From: Gellertiella hungarica
Lineage (GTDB): Bacteria > Pseudomonadota > Alphaproteobacteria > Rhizobiales > Rhizobiaceae
NCBI RefSeq assembly: GCF_014197145.1
Contig: NZ_JACIEZ010000006.1
Span: forward strand, 124,001-188,000
Length of the DNA: 64,000 nt
Direction of reading: 5' to 3'
Position 1 is the stretch's first letter. Each line of letters opens with the position of its first letter. The notes beneath the pieces were generated by a model. The model did no database searches, was not told the DNA's origin, and was given only the letters and a program-made list of their open reading frames with translations. Made by a program: the position numbers and the translations under genes. Below are positions 46,935-55,469 of the stretch, in pieces.

Positions 46935-47741
46935 TCAATAGCTGGATGTGGATTTTACCGGCTGGGGTGCAGCGTCACCCCGGTAGGAGCGGGCAAGATT
47001 GCTCGTCGCCTGCGAGAAGAGCGTGACATCCGTGCCGACGGCGACGAATTTCGCGCCGAGCTCGATATAGCGGTTGGCGAGCTTCGGATCGCTGTTCAGG
47101 ATGCCGGCGGGCTTGCCGGCCGCCTGAATGCGCAGGATCGCCTTTTCGATGGTTTCGAGCACCACCGGCTCCGTCCCCCTGCCCGGATAGCCCATGTCGG
47201 CGGCGAGATCGGCCGGGCCGATGAAGATCGCATCGACGCCATCGACGGCGGCGATCTCCTCGATGGCATCGATGGCCGCCTTGCTTTCGGCCTGGACGAT
47301 CAGGCAGACCTCGTCATTGGCTGTGACGAGATAATCGGGGATGCGGTTGAAGGCCGAGGCGCGGGCAACCGCCGCACCGACGCCCCGCACGCCCTTCGGC
47401 GGGTAGTTTATCGCCCGGACGAGCTGGCGGGCCTGTTCGGCGGTTTCGACCATGGGCACCAGCACGCTTTGCGCGCCGATATCCAGCACCTGCTTGATCA
47501 TCCAGGTTTCGCCGATCGGCACGCGCACGACGGGCGCGACCGGATGGGCGGCCAGCGTCTGGAGCTGGGAAAGCAGGAGCGGAATGTCGTTCGGTCCATG
47601 CTCGCCGTCGATCAGCAGCCAGTCGAAGCCGGCACCGGCGGCAATCTCCGCCGTGTAGGGGCTCGCAAGGCTGAGCCAGAAGCCGATCATTGCCTTCTCG
47701 CCCTTCAGGCCGGCCTTGAAGGGGTTCTTGGGTGCGGGCAT
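46935..47741 (-). CDS. hpaI: 4-hydroxy-2-oxoheptanedioate aldolase HpaI
   Basis: A 268-residue class II HpcH/HpaI aldolase that splits 4-hydroxy-2-oxoheptane-1,7-dioate to pyruvate and succinate semialdehyde, the last step of the homoprotocatechuate pathway. Motifs: FDWLLIDGEHGPNDI with the metal-site His, RVPIGETWMIKQVLDIGAQSVLVPMVETAEQA, and IFIGPADLAADMG. Last gene of the leftward hpa operon, 12 bp after hpaH. Confidence 0.93.
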   Translation of the reverse strand: MPAPKNPFKAGLKGEKAMIGFWLSLASPYTAEIAAGAGFDWLLIDGEHGPNDIPLLLSQLQTLAAHPVAPVVRVPIGETWMIKQVLDIGAQSVLVPMVETAEQARQLVRAINYPPKGVRGVGAAVARASAFNRIPDYLVTANDEVCLIVQAESKAAIDAIEEIAAVDGVDAIFIGPADLAADMGYPGRGTEPVVLETIEKAILRIQAAGKPAGILNSDPKLANRYIELGAKFVAVGTDVTLFSQATSNLARSYRGDAAPQPVKSTSSY

Positions 47742-47753
47742 GGATGAAGTCCT

Positions 47754-48557
47754 TTACGCAAAATAGGCGGAAACGGTGCCGTATGCGCCGAAATCCGCGA
47801 CGATGGTATCGCCGTGGCGGGCCTCCACCGGGCGGATGAAGGAGCCCGAGAGCACCACATCGCCCGCCGAAATGGAAGAGCCATATTGGCCGAGCCGGTT
47901 CGCCAGCCAGGCAATGCCCGCGGCCGGATGGTTGAGCACGCCGGCCCCAAGACCGGTTTCCTCGATCTCGCCATTGCGCGAGACGATGGCACCCATCCAG
48001 CGCATGTCCGCATCGAGCGGCCGCACGGGGCGTCCGCCCATGACGATGCCGCCATTGGCTGCATTGTCCGAGATGGTGTCGAAGATCGTGCGGGTCTTCT
48101 TCGTTTCCGGGTCGACGCGCAGGATGCGGGTATCGAGGATCTCCAGCGAGGGCGTGATGAAATCCGTGGCGTTCAGCACGTCGAAGATGGTGACGCCCGG
48201 CCCCTTCAGCGGCGCCTTCATGACGAAGGCGATCTCCGCCTCGATGCGGGGCTGGATGAAGCGGTCGGCGGGAATCGTCGCGCTGTCGGGGAAGAACATG
48301 TCGTCGAACAGCACGCCGGAATCCGGAATGTTGATGTTCAGCGCATATTGCATGGCCTTGGAGGTGAGCCCGATCTTCCAGCCCTTCACGACGAGGCCGC
48401 TCTCGATCTTCAGACGCACCAGTTCCGCCTGCACGCGGTAGGCGTCGTCCATGGTGCCACCGGGGAAATCATGGCTCAGCAGGCGGATCTGGGTGCGGTT
48501 CTTCTCGGCATCGAAGAGGCGCCGGGCGGCGTCCTTGATCTGGTCTTCGGTCAGCAT
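47754..48557 (-). CDS. hpaH: 2-oxo-hept-4-ene-1,7-dioate hydratase HpaH
   Basis: A 267-residue member of the hydratase/decarboxylase family (FAH-like fold). It hydrates 2-oxohept-4-enedioate to the HpaI substrate. Typical residues include the metal-binding region RIEAEIAFVMKAPLKG and GPGVTIFDVLNATDFITPSLEILDTR. It overlaps the upstream hpaG-like gene by 1 bp and precedes hpaI. Confidence 0.92.
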   Translation of the reverse strand: MLTEDQIKDAARRLFDAEKNRTQIRLLSHDFPGGTMDDAYRVQAELVRLKIESGLVVKGWKIGLTSKAMQYALNINIPDSGVLFDDMFFPDSATIPADRFIQPRIEAEIAFVMKAPLKGPGVTIFDVLNATDFITPSLEILDTRILRVDPETKKTRTIFDTISDNAANGGIVMGGRPVRPLDADMRWMGAIVSRNGEIEETGLGAGVLNHPAAGIAWLANRLGQYGSSISAGDVVLSGSFIRPVEARHGDTIVADFGAYGTVSAYFA

Positions 48558-49429
48558 CAGGCAGTTCCCTCGTCTGCGACGGTGTTTCTCAAAATGCCGA
48601 TTCCATCGGCCTCCACTTCGATCACGTCGCCCGGCTTCAGCCAGACCGGCGGATCGAAGCGCGCACCCGCACCCGTCGGCGTGCCGGTGACGATGACGTC
48701 GCCCGGAACCAGCGTGGTGAAGGTGGAGATATAGTTGATGATCTTGCGGAAGGAAAAGATCATGCGGCTCGTGCGGTCTTCCTGGCGCACCTCGCCATTG
48801 ACGCGGGTCACGAGGCGGATATCGGCGAGCTGGCTTTCGTCCCGGTAGGGCACGAGCCAGGGGCCGATCGAGCCGGTACGGTCGAAATTCTTGCCCTGGG
48901 TCACGTTGAACTTGGCATGGCGCACCCAGTCGCGGATCGTGCCTTCGTTGCAGAGCGTGAGGGCCGCGATGTGGTCGAGCGCATCGGCCTCGGCAATCCG
49001 GCGGCCGCCCTTGCCGATGACGATGACGATCTCGCCCTCGTAATCGAGCTGCGGGCTTTCCGGCGGGCGGATCAGCGGCCGGTCGTGGCCGGTGAAGGAG
49101 CGCGGAAAGCGGATGAAGAGCGAGGGATTGGAGGGGGCTTGCTGCCCGTCCTTGTATTCCTCGTTGCGGTCGGGAAAGTTCACGCCGACGCAGATCAGCT
49201 TTTCCGGTGTCAGGAGCGGGATTTCATAGGTGATCTCGGAGACCGGAAAATCCGGCTGAAGCCCGCGCGACGCCTCTTCCAGACGATGCAGCGCACCCGC
49301 CTCCACCACGGACTGGAGGGTCGGATAATCCGTGCCGAAACGGGCGGACAGATCGATCACGCCGGTCTCGGCGATGATCCCGTAGCCGGCCTGTCCATTC
49401 CGGGTAAAGCTTGCGAAGCGGGTGTGCAT
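48557..49429 (-). CDS. hpaG: Fumarylacetoacetate hydrolase family protein, OPET decarboxylase/isomerase role (HpaG-like)
   Basis: A ~290-residue single FAH domain with a small N-terminal lobe. Metal-binding pattern: LDYEGEIVIVIGKGGRRI (Glu-x-Glu) and a later Asp in GSIGPWLVPYRDE; also GVNFPDRNEE and VPGDVIVTGTPTGAG. By position it should decarboxylate and isomerise 5-oxopent-3-ene-1,2,5-tricarboxylate. Enterobacterial HpaG has two FAH halves; only one is here, so substrate specificity is less certain. ATG 49429 is preferred to 49435 because AGGAC is then correctly spaced. Confidence 0.82.
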   Translation of the reverse strand: MHTRFASFTRNGQAGYGIIAETGVIDLSARFGTDYPTLQSVVEAGALHRLEEASRGLQPDFPVSEITYEIPLLTPEKLICVGVNFPDRNEEYKDGQQAPSNPSLFIRFPRSFTGHDRPLIRPPESPQLDYEGEIVIVIGKGGRRIAEADALDHIAALTLCNEGTIRDWVRHAKFNVTQGKNFDRTGSIGPWLVPYRDESQLADIRLVTRVNGEVRQEDRTSRMIFSFRKIINYISTFTTLVPGDVIVTGTPTGAGARFDPPVWLKPGDVIEVEADGIGILRNTVADEGTA

Positions 49430-49509
49430 GGGCATGTCCTGATAGGTTTTCGGGCAATCGGGGGGCCACCTGCCTCATCTCCCCCACGGGGGGATGGTGC
49501 CGGCAGGCG

Positions 49510-49543
49510 GATGAGGGGGCGGCAATCAATGCGCCCCCTCATC
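49510..49543. repeat. 12-bp perfect inverted repeat within the hpa operon
   Basis: GATGAGGGGGCG (49510-49521) and CGCCCCCTCATC (49532-49543) form a strong hairpin just after the hpaD stop and before the hpaG-like gene, beside a second C/G hairpin (about 49476-49496). Probably an interspersed repeat that could serve in mRNA processing; on the leftward transcript it has no T run. Confidence 0.7.
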
Positions 49544-49548
49544 AAAAC

Positions 49549-50529
49549 TCAAGGCGCGATGATCGGGGTTGCGCTGAGGCTGGAATCGCGCACTTCGGTC
49601 CCGGCGAACAGGCTGCCATGCTCGAACCAGCTCTTCGGTGCGGGTGCGCCCCAGAGCGTCTGGCGCTGCGGGTCCTTCAGGTCCCACTTGATCGGCTCCA
49701 GATCCGGATCGACGGTCTGGTAGTCCGAGCAGTAGATCTCGATGCGGTGGCCATCGGGATCGAGGATGTAGAGGAAGAAGGCGTTCGAGATGCCGTGGCG
49801 GCCCGGGCCGCGCTCGATGTTCTTCAGGTAGCCGGTGGTCGACATCAGGTCGAGGAGATCGATGATGTTGAGCGGTGTCGGCACCCAGAAGGCGGTGTGG
49901 TGCAGGCGCGGACCGCGGCCATTGGTGAAGGCCATGTCATGCACACCGCCCTTGCGGTGCAGCCAGGCGGCCCAGAGCTTCTTGGACTCTTCGTCTTCCG
50001 TATACTCGGTTACGCGGAAGCCCATCTCGCTGTAGAAGGCGACGGAGGCATCGACATCGGGCGAGAAGCAGTTGAAGTGGTCGATGCGCAGCGGCTTCAC
50101 GCCCTTGTAGAGCTTGTACTGCTGGTGGATCGGCGGCAGTCGGTCCATCTTGTGGTAGAATTCCAGCGGAATGCCGAAATTGTCGCGGGTGCGCAGCGTC
50201 CGGCCCTGATAGGGGCGTTCGACCCACTCGGTCGGCAGACCCTTCTTCTCGAAGAAGGACTTGGCCCGGTCGAGGTCTTCCTCGCCGTAGACCTTCATGC
50301 CGAGCACGTTGGCGACGGCTTCCGCACCCTGCTTCAGCACGATGCAGTGATGGCCGCGCTCTTCCATGGCGCGCAGATAGATGGCGTTCTTGTCCTCGTA
50401 GCTCACCTGCAGGCCGAGTGTATCGACATAGAAGGCGCGCGAGGCGGCCAGATCCTTGACGATGAATTCCACGTGGCTCAAACGCACCGTATTGAATTCG
50501 GGATAGAGATTGGGGCTGGGTATGGGCAT
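49549..50529 (-). CDS. hpaD: 3,4-dihydroxyphenylacetate 2,3-dioxygenase HpaD
   Basis: A 326-residue type I (VOC-fold) extradiol dioxygenase that opens homoprotocatechuate to 5-carboxymethyl-2-hydroxymuconate semialdehyde. Ligands are consistent with the 2-His-1-Glu site: the first His in the second module (LRIDHFNCF), LHHTAFWV, and Glu in GHRIEIYCSDY. The C-terminal lid (ALGAP-type WGAPAPKSWFEHGSLF) is typical. AGGAGGAG precedes ATG 50529. It belongs to the VOC class, not the LigB-type HpaD of enterobacteria. Confidence 0.93.
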   Translation of the reverse strand: MPIPSPNLYPEFNTVRLSHVEFIVKDLAASRAFYVDTLGLQVSYEDKNAIYLRAMEERGHHCIVLKQGAEAVANVLGMKVYGEEDLDRAKSFFEKKGLPTEWVERPYQGRTLRTRDNFGIPLEFYHKMDRLPPIHQQYKLYKGVKPLRIDHFNCFSPDVDASVAFYSEMGFRVTEYTEDEESKKLWAAWLHRKGGVHDMAFTNGRGPRLHHTAFWVPTPLNIIDLLDLMSTTGYLKNIERGPGRHGISNAFFLYILDPDGHRIEIYCSDYQTVDPDLEPIKWDLKDPQRQTLWGAPAPKSWFEHGSLFAGTEVRDSSLSATPIIAP

Positions 50530-50635
50530 GTCGCTCCTCCTCGGCGCATTGTCTTGCCTTCCCTTTCGGCAAGCGGCCGTCACAGTCTAGAGATGGCCCC
50601 GGCAGACGCCGGGGCATTGTTCAAGGTTCGGTCGT

Positions 50636-52153
50636 TCAGCCGCCGAGCTTCTGGATGGCATGGGCCGTGGTGGCGAAGGCGACATTCTTCGTTTCCATGT
50701 AGAAATCGAAGGACCAGTCGCCGCCATCGCGGCCGATGCCGGAATTCTTCACCCCGCCGAAGGGCGTTGGCAGGTGGCGCACGTTTTCCGAATTCACCCA
50801 GATCATGCCGGCTTCCAGCTGATCGGTGATGCGCAGCGCGCGGGTGACATCGGAGGTCCAGAGATAGCCGGTGAGACCGTACTGGACATCGTTGGCGAGC
50901 CGGATGGCATCCGCCTCGTCGGTGAAGGAGATGGCCGAGAGCACCGGCCCGAAGATTTCTTCCTGGGCGATGCGCATGTCGTTCTTCACGCCGGTGAAGA
51001 GGGTGGGCGAGACATAGCAGCCGCCGCCCGGGCCTTCGAACTTCTCGCCACCTGCGGCGACCGTCGCGCCTTCGCTGCGGCCGATACCGATATATTCGAG
51101 CACCTTCTTTTCGTGCACCGGATGGATGAGCGGACCGATGACCGTCTTCGGGTCCAGCGGATGGCCGACGGGAATGCGCTTCGCCTTTTCCGCCACCAGC
51201 GCCGTGAACCGGTCATAGACCGAAGCCTCGACCAGCAGGCGCGAGGAGGAGGTGCAGCGCTCGCCGTTCAGCGAATAGATCATGAAGACGGCAGCATCGG
51301 CAGCGCGCTCAAGATCCGCATCGGCAAAGACGATGACCGGGTTCTTGCCGCCGAGCTCGAAATGGACGCGCTTCAGCGTGTCGGCGCCCTGCTTCATGAT
51401 CATCGAGCCGGTGCGGCTTTCGCCGACGAAGCCGATGGCCTTGATATCGGGATGTTCGGTCAGCGCCTTGCCGGCATCTTCCCCAAGGCCGTTGACGAGG
51501 TTCCAGACGCCCTTCGGCAGGCCGGCCTCTTCGGCGATCTCGACGAGAAGTCGGGCGGTCAGCGGCGAGAATTCGGCTGGCTTGTGCACCACCGTGCAGC
51601 CTGCGGCAAGCGCCGGTGCGATCTTCCAGGTGGAGAGCATGAAGGGCGTGTTCCACGGCGTGATGACGCCGACGGGCCCGATGGGCGTGCGGGTGGTGAT
51701 GTTGAGCTGGCCGGGCGCGCGCAGTGCCTTGCCGTCGCGGGCTTCCGGCGCGCGGTCGGCGAAGAAGCGGAAGTTTTCCGCGCCGCGCAGCGCTGCCTTC
51801 GCCATGAATTTCAGCGACTGCCCGGTATCCATGCATTCGACGAAGGCGATTTCCTCGGCGCGGGCAACGATCGCATCGGCGATCTTGTGGAGGATCTTCT
51901 TGCGCTCCTCGCCCGAGACGGCCGCCCAGGCCGGGAAGGCAGCCTTGGCAGCCTTTGCCGCGCGATCGATATCGGCGGCCTTGCCCTTGGCGACAGTCGC
52001 AATCGGCTTCAGGTCGACGGGCGAGATGATCTCGAAGGTCTCGCCGTCGGCAGCCGGCACGGCTTCCCCGTTGATATGGTTGAGCACGCCGTCTTTTCTG
52101 AACCGGGCGAGATAGGCTTCGGCCTTCTTCAGGTTTTCTTCGAGTGAGGACAT
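50636..52153 (-). CDS. hpaE: 5-carboxymethyl-2-hydroxymuconate semialdehyde dehydrogenase HpaE
   Basis: A 505-residue aldehyde dehydrogenase. Catalytic Cys in NGERCTSSSR (about 300), Glu in FELGGKNPVIVF (about 266), and the NAD-site segment GVITPWNTPFMLSTWKIAPALAAG. It oxidises the HpaD ring-cleavage aldehyde. Position between hpaD and hpaF and the N-terminal NHINGEAV pattern fit the HpaE family well. Confidence 0.93.
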   Translation of the reverse strand: MSSLEENLKKAEAYLARFRKDGVLNHINGEAVPAADGETFEIISPVDLKPIATVAKGKAADIDRAAKAAKAAFPAWAAVSGEERKKILHKIADAIVARAEEIAFVECMDTGQSLKFMAKAALRGAENFRFFADRAPEARDGKALRAPGQLNITTRTPIGPVGVITPWNTPFMLSTWKIAPALAAGCTVVHKPAEFSPLTARLLVEIAEEAGLPKGVWNLVNGLGEDAGKALTEHPDIKAIGFVGESRTGSMIMKQGADTLKRVHFELGGKNPVIVFADADLERAADAAVFMIYSLNGERCTSSSRLLVEASVYDRFTALVAEKAKRIPVGHPLDPKTVIGPLIHPVHEKKVLEYIGIGRSEGATVAAGGEKFEGPGGGCYVSPTLFTGVKNDMRIAQEEIFGPVLSAISFTDEADAIRLANDVQYGLTGYLWTSDVTRALRITDQLEAGMIWVNSENVRHLPTPFGGVKNSGIGRDGGDWSFDFYMETKNVAFATTAHAIQKLGG

Positions 52154-52199
52154 GGGAACACTTTCCGTAGGATGCCGCCCTTTTCGGGGACGGCGGATT

Positions 52200-52586
52200 T
52201 CACTTGTCGCGAAGGCGGGGATGGATGGCGTTCTTCTTCCAGCTGAGCTCGGAATCGATTTCCCGGATTTCCAGCGAAAGGGCGAAATGCGGCGTTTCGA
52301 ACCGCTGCTTCAGGAAGCCGGTGACGGCGGAGAAGATCGCCTCGCCGGTGCGCTTTTTGTCTTCGGCGCTGCGACCCTTGCCAATCCGGAATTCCATGTC
52401 GAGAAAGGCATTTTCCGCGAGATCGTCGGCAATCGACCAGGCATCGGCCCGGAAGGCGCGCACGCGCACCGCACCCACTTCGAAGAGGCCCGTCGAAAGA
52501 ATCGTTTCGCGCACAAGACCGCAGAGCGCGGTCATGTCCACATCGGCTTCGAGATTGGCCGAATACTCCATTCTGAAATGCGGCAT
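52200..52586 (-). CDS. hpaF: 5-carboxymethyl-2-hydroxymuconate isomerase HpaF
   Basis: A 128-residue tautomerase-superfamily enzyme that isomerises 5-carboxymethyl-2-hydroxymuconate. These enzymes use an N-terminal proline after Met removal. Start 52586 gives MPHFRMEYSANLE with Pro at position 2 and leaves GGGGAGG six bases upstream; the in-frame ATG at 52592 would bury the proline. It is the first gene of the leftward operon, divergent from hpaR. Confidence 0.92.
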   Translation of the reverse strand: MPHFRMEYSANLEADVDMTALCGLVRETILSTGLFEVGAVRVRAFRADAWSIADDLAENAFLDMEFRIGKGRSAEDKKRTGEAIFSAVTGFLKQRFETPHFALSLEIREIDSELSWKKNAIHPRLRDK

Positions 52587-52630
52587 TTCCATCCTCCCCG
52601 GCGGCTTGCCTTTCGGTTCGCCGCCTCATG

Positions 52631-52648
52631 TAATTAACATGTTAAATA
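52631..52648. promoter_or_regulatory. Probable HpaR operator between hpaF and hpaR
   Basis: An 18-bp palindrome, TAATTAACATGTTAAATA, with only one mismatched pair and the core TTAACATGTTAA (52634-52645), placed in the divergent hpaF/hpaR gap. A related sequence occurs before hpaB. Confidence 0.65.
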
Positions 52649-52799
52649 GTTGCGCCTCTTTGTCAAGCATGCTCTTCGATTATTTGGCGGCCTGCTTGTC
52701 GCGGGGAAAAAGAGGCGGGCGTTGCCAAACAAATTGCCGCTCCTTTATAAGCCCATTGAGCCGCATGCCCTGTCCGACCCCCGGCGGAGCGGCCCCTTT

Positions 52800-53279
52800 A
52801 TGGAGAGATCCTTGCTGCCGAAGAATACGCGCCGTTCGCTGCCCATGTCGCTGCTCCGCGGACGCGAAGCGGTGATGTCGAAATTCCGGCCCATGCTGGC
52901 GCGCCACAATGTCAGCGAACAGCAGTGGCGCGTGCTGCGCGTCCTGCAGGAGACGGGGCCGCTCGACGCATCGGAGGTCTGCGAGAGGGCATCGATCCTG
53001 GCGCCGAGCCTCACGCGCATCATCAAGACGCTGGTCGAGAGGCAGTTCATCACCGTGGGGAAATTCAAGGGCGACGGCCGCCGCGTGCAGCTCTCCATCG
53101 CGCCGCCCGGAACCGCGCTGATCGAGGAACTGCAGCCGGAGCGGCAGGCGATCTACGACGAGATCGAGCGCCGGTTCGGACCGGAACGGATCGAGGAACT
53201 CCTCGACCTGCTCGAAGCGCTGATCATCAGCCAGAACGGCATGGGTGAGGAAACGGCTCTGGAGGCGGCGGAGGATTAA
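52800..53279 (+). CDS. hpaR: HpaR, MarR-type repressor of homoprotocatechuate genes
   Basis: A 159-residue MarR protein. The conserved HpaR start block SLLRGREAVMSKFRPMLARHNVSEQQWRVLRVL (about 16-49) and SILAPSLTRIIKTLVERQFITVGKFKGDGRR wing are present. HpaR represses the meta-cleavage operon and responds to hydroxyphenylacetate-type aromatics. ATG 52800 is preceded by a distant GGAG. It is divergent from hpaF and overlaps hpaC tail-to-tail by 4 bp. Confidence 0.9.
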   Translation: MERSLLPKNTRRSLPMSLLRGREAVMSKFRPMLARHNVSEQQWRVLRVLQETGPLDASEVCERASILAPSLTRIIKTLVERQFITVGKFKGDGRRVQLSIAPPGTALIEELQPERQAIYDEIERRFGPERIEELLDLLEALIISQNGMGEETALEAAED

Positions 53280-53788
53280 CCCCCGAAGCCGCCATTGGCG
53301 AAGGTGGCAGGACGCATGTAGGCGCGGTCCATGTAGAGGAGCGCGTTGCCGTCGGCCCGGCGGCGAATGCCGGTGACGCGGGCGATCATGATGTTGTGGG
53401 TGCCGGCCTGCTGCACGGTCTCGATCTCGCAGTCGAAATTGACGATCGCATCCTTCAGCGCGGGCGTGCCCGATTCCATCGTCACCCATTCGGCTGCGGC
53501 ATAGCGCTCGGCCATGTCCTGCACCTGGCCGGCGAACTTGCCCGCCAGATGCTGGTGCTCGTGGGTGAGCACGTTGACGCAGAAGCGCCCGTTCGAGAGG
53601 AACAGGTCGCGCTGCGCCGACTTGCCGTTCATGCAGACGAGGAGGGACGGCGGATCGTCCGAGACGCTGCACATGGCGGTGGCGGTAAACCCGCCACGCC
53701 CGTGCGGCCCGTCCGTGGTGATGATGTTGACCGGCGCACAGACGCGGGCCATGGCATCGCGGAACTCGCCCTTGGATACTTCGGTCAT
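53276..53788 (-). CDS. hpaC: 4-hydroxyphenylacetate 3-monooxygenase reductase HpaC
   Basis: A 170-residue flavin reductase (FRDAMARVCAPVNIITTDGPHGRGGFTATAMCSVSDDPPSLLVCMN; FCVNVLTHEHQHLAGKFAG). It supplies FADH2 to HpaB. ATG 53788 follows GGGAGGGCG; an in-frame ATG at 53818 would overlap hpaB. It lies directly after hpaB and overlaps the 3-prime end of hpaR. Confidence 0.92.
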   Translation of the reverse strand: MTEVSKGEFRDAMARVCAPVNIITTDGPHGRGGFTATAMCSVSDDPPSLLVCMNGKSAQRDLFLSNGRFCVNVLTHEHQHLAGKFAGQVQDMAERYAAAEWVTMESGTPALKDAIVNFDCEIETVQQAGTHNIMIARVTGIRRRADGNALLYMDRAYMRPATFANGGFGG

Positions 53789-53814
53789 CGCCTCGCCCTC
53801 CCCGGCATCATGGA

Positions 53815-55374
53815 TCACTCGGCAGCCGCCTTCAGCGGGTCCTGGTGGAACGACTGCTCCCAGGTATCACCGGTCCAGCCATTCTCGTCGTAGTCGCTCA
53901 TGCAGGTATCGACGAGCGCTTCCATTTCGCGCAGCCGCCCGGTGCGTTCGGCGCCCTTCAGCACCTGCAGGCGGACCTCTTCCGGCGCGCCGGCATAGTT
54001 CAGCTCGTAGAGCGCATGGCGGCCACCGAATTCCGTACCCGTCGCATCCCAGAGCAGCTTCATGATCTTGATGCGCTCGATGTGGCTCATGTCGTTGGAG
54101 CCGCGGACATATTGCGCGAGATACTTGTTGATCTCGGGATTGTGGAAGTCCTTGGCCGAGGACGGCAGGTAGATGAGGCCCGAGGCCACAGTCCGGCGGA
54201 CCATGTCGATGACCTTGGGATAGGCTTCCGACATGAAGGTGCGGTAGCAGAGGGCTGCTTCCATGTTGGGCAGCACCGCGCCATTCGCCCAGGGCTGCGG
54301 ATTATAGGCCATGGCATTGGAGAAGGCCCAGAACTGGTGGCGGATGGCAATCACTTCGCCGAGCATCGCCTGATTGCCGCGGAAGGCATCGCCACCCGTG
54401 GCGCGCAGCGCCTTGGCAAGCAGCCCTGCGAGGAAATCGAGCTTCACCGCCAGCCGGGTGCAGCCCTGGAAGCAGTAGCCATGCATGAAGCCCGAGGCCG
54501 GGTGGAAGGACAGGATCTTCTGCGCGTCGCGCAGGACCAGCACGTCTTCCCAGGGGACGAAGACATTGTCGAGCACCAGGATCGCATCGTTCTCGTCGAA
54601 GCGCGAGGAGAGCGGATAGTCGAAGGGAAGGCCCGCCGTGTTTGCGGTCTCCTCGTAGGAGACCCGGCAGAACATCTTGATGCCGGGCGCATTCATCGGG
54701 ACGATGAACATGACCGAGAGAGAGGGATCTTCCGTCACCGTTGCCGAGGACTGGGCAAGGAAATTGTAGTGGGTGAGCGCCGAGGAGGTGGCAACCACCT
54801 TCGCGCCCGAGACATAGATGCCCGCATCGGTTTCCTTGGTGATGTGAACGAAGACATCCTTCACCTGGTCGGCCGGCTTGTGGCGGTCGATGGGCGGATT
54901 GACGATCGCGTGGTTCATGAAGAGCACGCTTTCCTGCGCGCGCTTGTGCCAGGCAAGGGCATTGTCCTTGAAGGGACCGTACCAGTCGGCATTGGCGCCG
55001 AGCGTGTTCATGAGCGCTGCCTTGTAATCGGCGGTGCGGCCCATCCAGCCGTAGGACATGCGGGCCCAGTCCGCGATCGCGCCCTGCTGGGCAACGAGTT
55101 CGGCCGAAGACTTCGCCACGCGGAAATACTTGTGCGTATAGCCGCCATTGCCCGTGTCGGTCGGCGAGGTCAGGCGATCCTTCTTGGCCGGGTCATGCAG
55201 CGCATCGTAAAGACGGGCGAGCGACCGGACCGAATTGCGCATGGCGGGATGGGTGGTCACGTCCTCGACGCGCTCGCCATTGATGTAGACCTCGCGGCCA
55301 TCCCGGAGGCTTTCCAGGTATTCGGCCCCGGTGAAGGGACGGGTCTTGTCGGCGCGGATATCTTCGGGGCGCAT
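53815..55374 (-). CDS. hpaB: 4-hydroxyphenylacetate 3-monooxygenase oxygenase HpaB
   Basis: A 519-residue FADH2-dependent oxygenase that hydroxylates 4-hydroxyphenylacetate to homoprotocatechuate. Typical N terminus (RPFTGAEYLESLRDGREVYINGERV), the Arg-Tyr region MSYGWMGRTADYKAAL and the C-terminal ...YELNYAGAPEEVRLQ. Length matches the family (~520). Start 55374 follows AGGAGGAG; two further in-frame ATGs up to 55404 lie across the operator-like site. Operon hpaB-hpaC. Confidence 0.94.
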   Translation of the reverse strand: MRPEDIRADKTRPFTGAEYLESLRDGREVYINGERVEDVTTHPAMRNSVRSLARLYDALHDPAKKDRLTSPTDTGNGGYTHKYFRVAKSSAELVAQQGAIADWARMSYGWMGRTADYKAALMNTLGANADWYGPFKDNALAWHKRAQESVLFMNHAIVNPPIDRHKPADQVKDVFVHITKETDAGIYVSGAKVVATSSALTHYNFLAQSSATVTEDPSLSVMFIVPMNAPGIKMFCRVSYEETANTAGLPFDYPLSSRFDENDAILVLDNVFVPWEDVLVLRDAQKILSFHPASGFMHGYCFQGCTRLAVKLDFLAGLLAKALRATGGDAFRGNQAMLGEVIAIRHQFWAFSNAMAYNPQPWANGAVLPNMEAALCYRTFMSEAYPKVIDMVRRTVASGLIYLPSSAKDFHNPEINKYLAQYVRGSNDMSHIERIKIMKLLWDATGTEFGGRHALYELNYAGAPEEVRLQVLKGAERTGRLREMEALVDTCMSDYDENGWTGDTWEQSFHQDPLKAAAE

Positions 55375-55389
55375 GGGCTCTCTCCTCCT

Positions 55390-55401
55390 GAACATGTTAA
55401 G
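55390..55401. promoter_or_regulatory. Operator-like AACATGTTAA site before hpaB
   Basis: GAACATGTTAAG contains the palindrome AACATGTT and aligns with the hpaF/hpaR operator core. It sits immediately 5-prime of the hpaB ribosome site, within the hpaB/hpaA divergent gap. Confidence 0.5.
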
Positions 55402-55469
55402 CAAGGATAGGCCGGACAGCGCCGATCGGCCATGGACATTTCCGGCAATTCGCTGGTACTTTTTCCGGC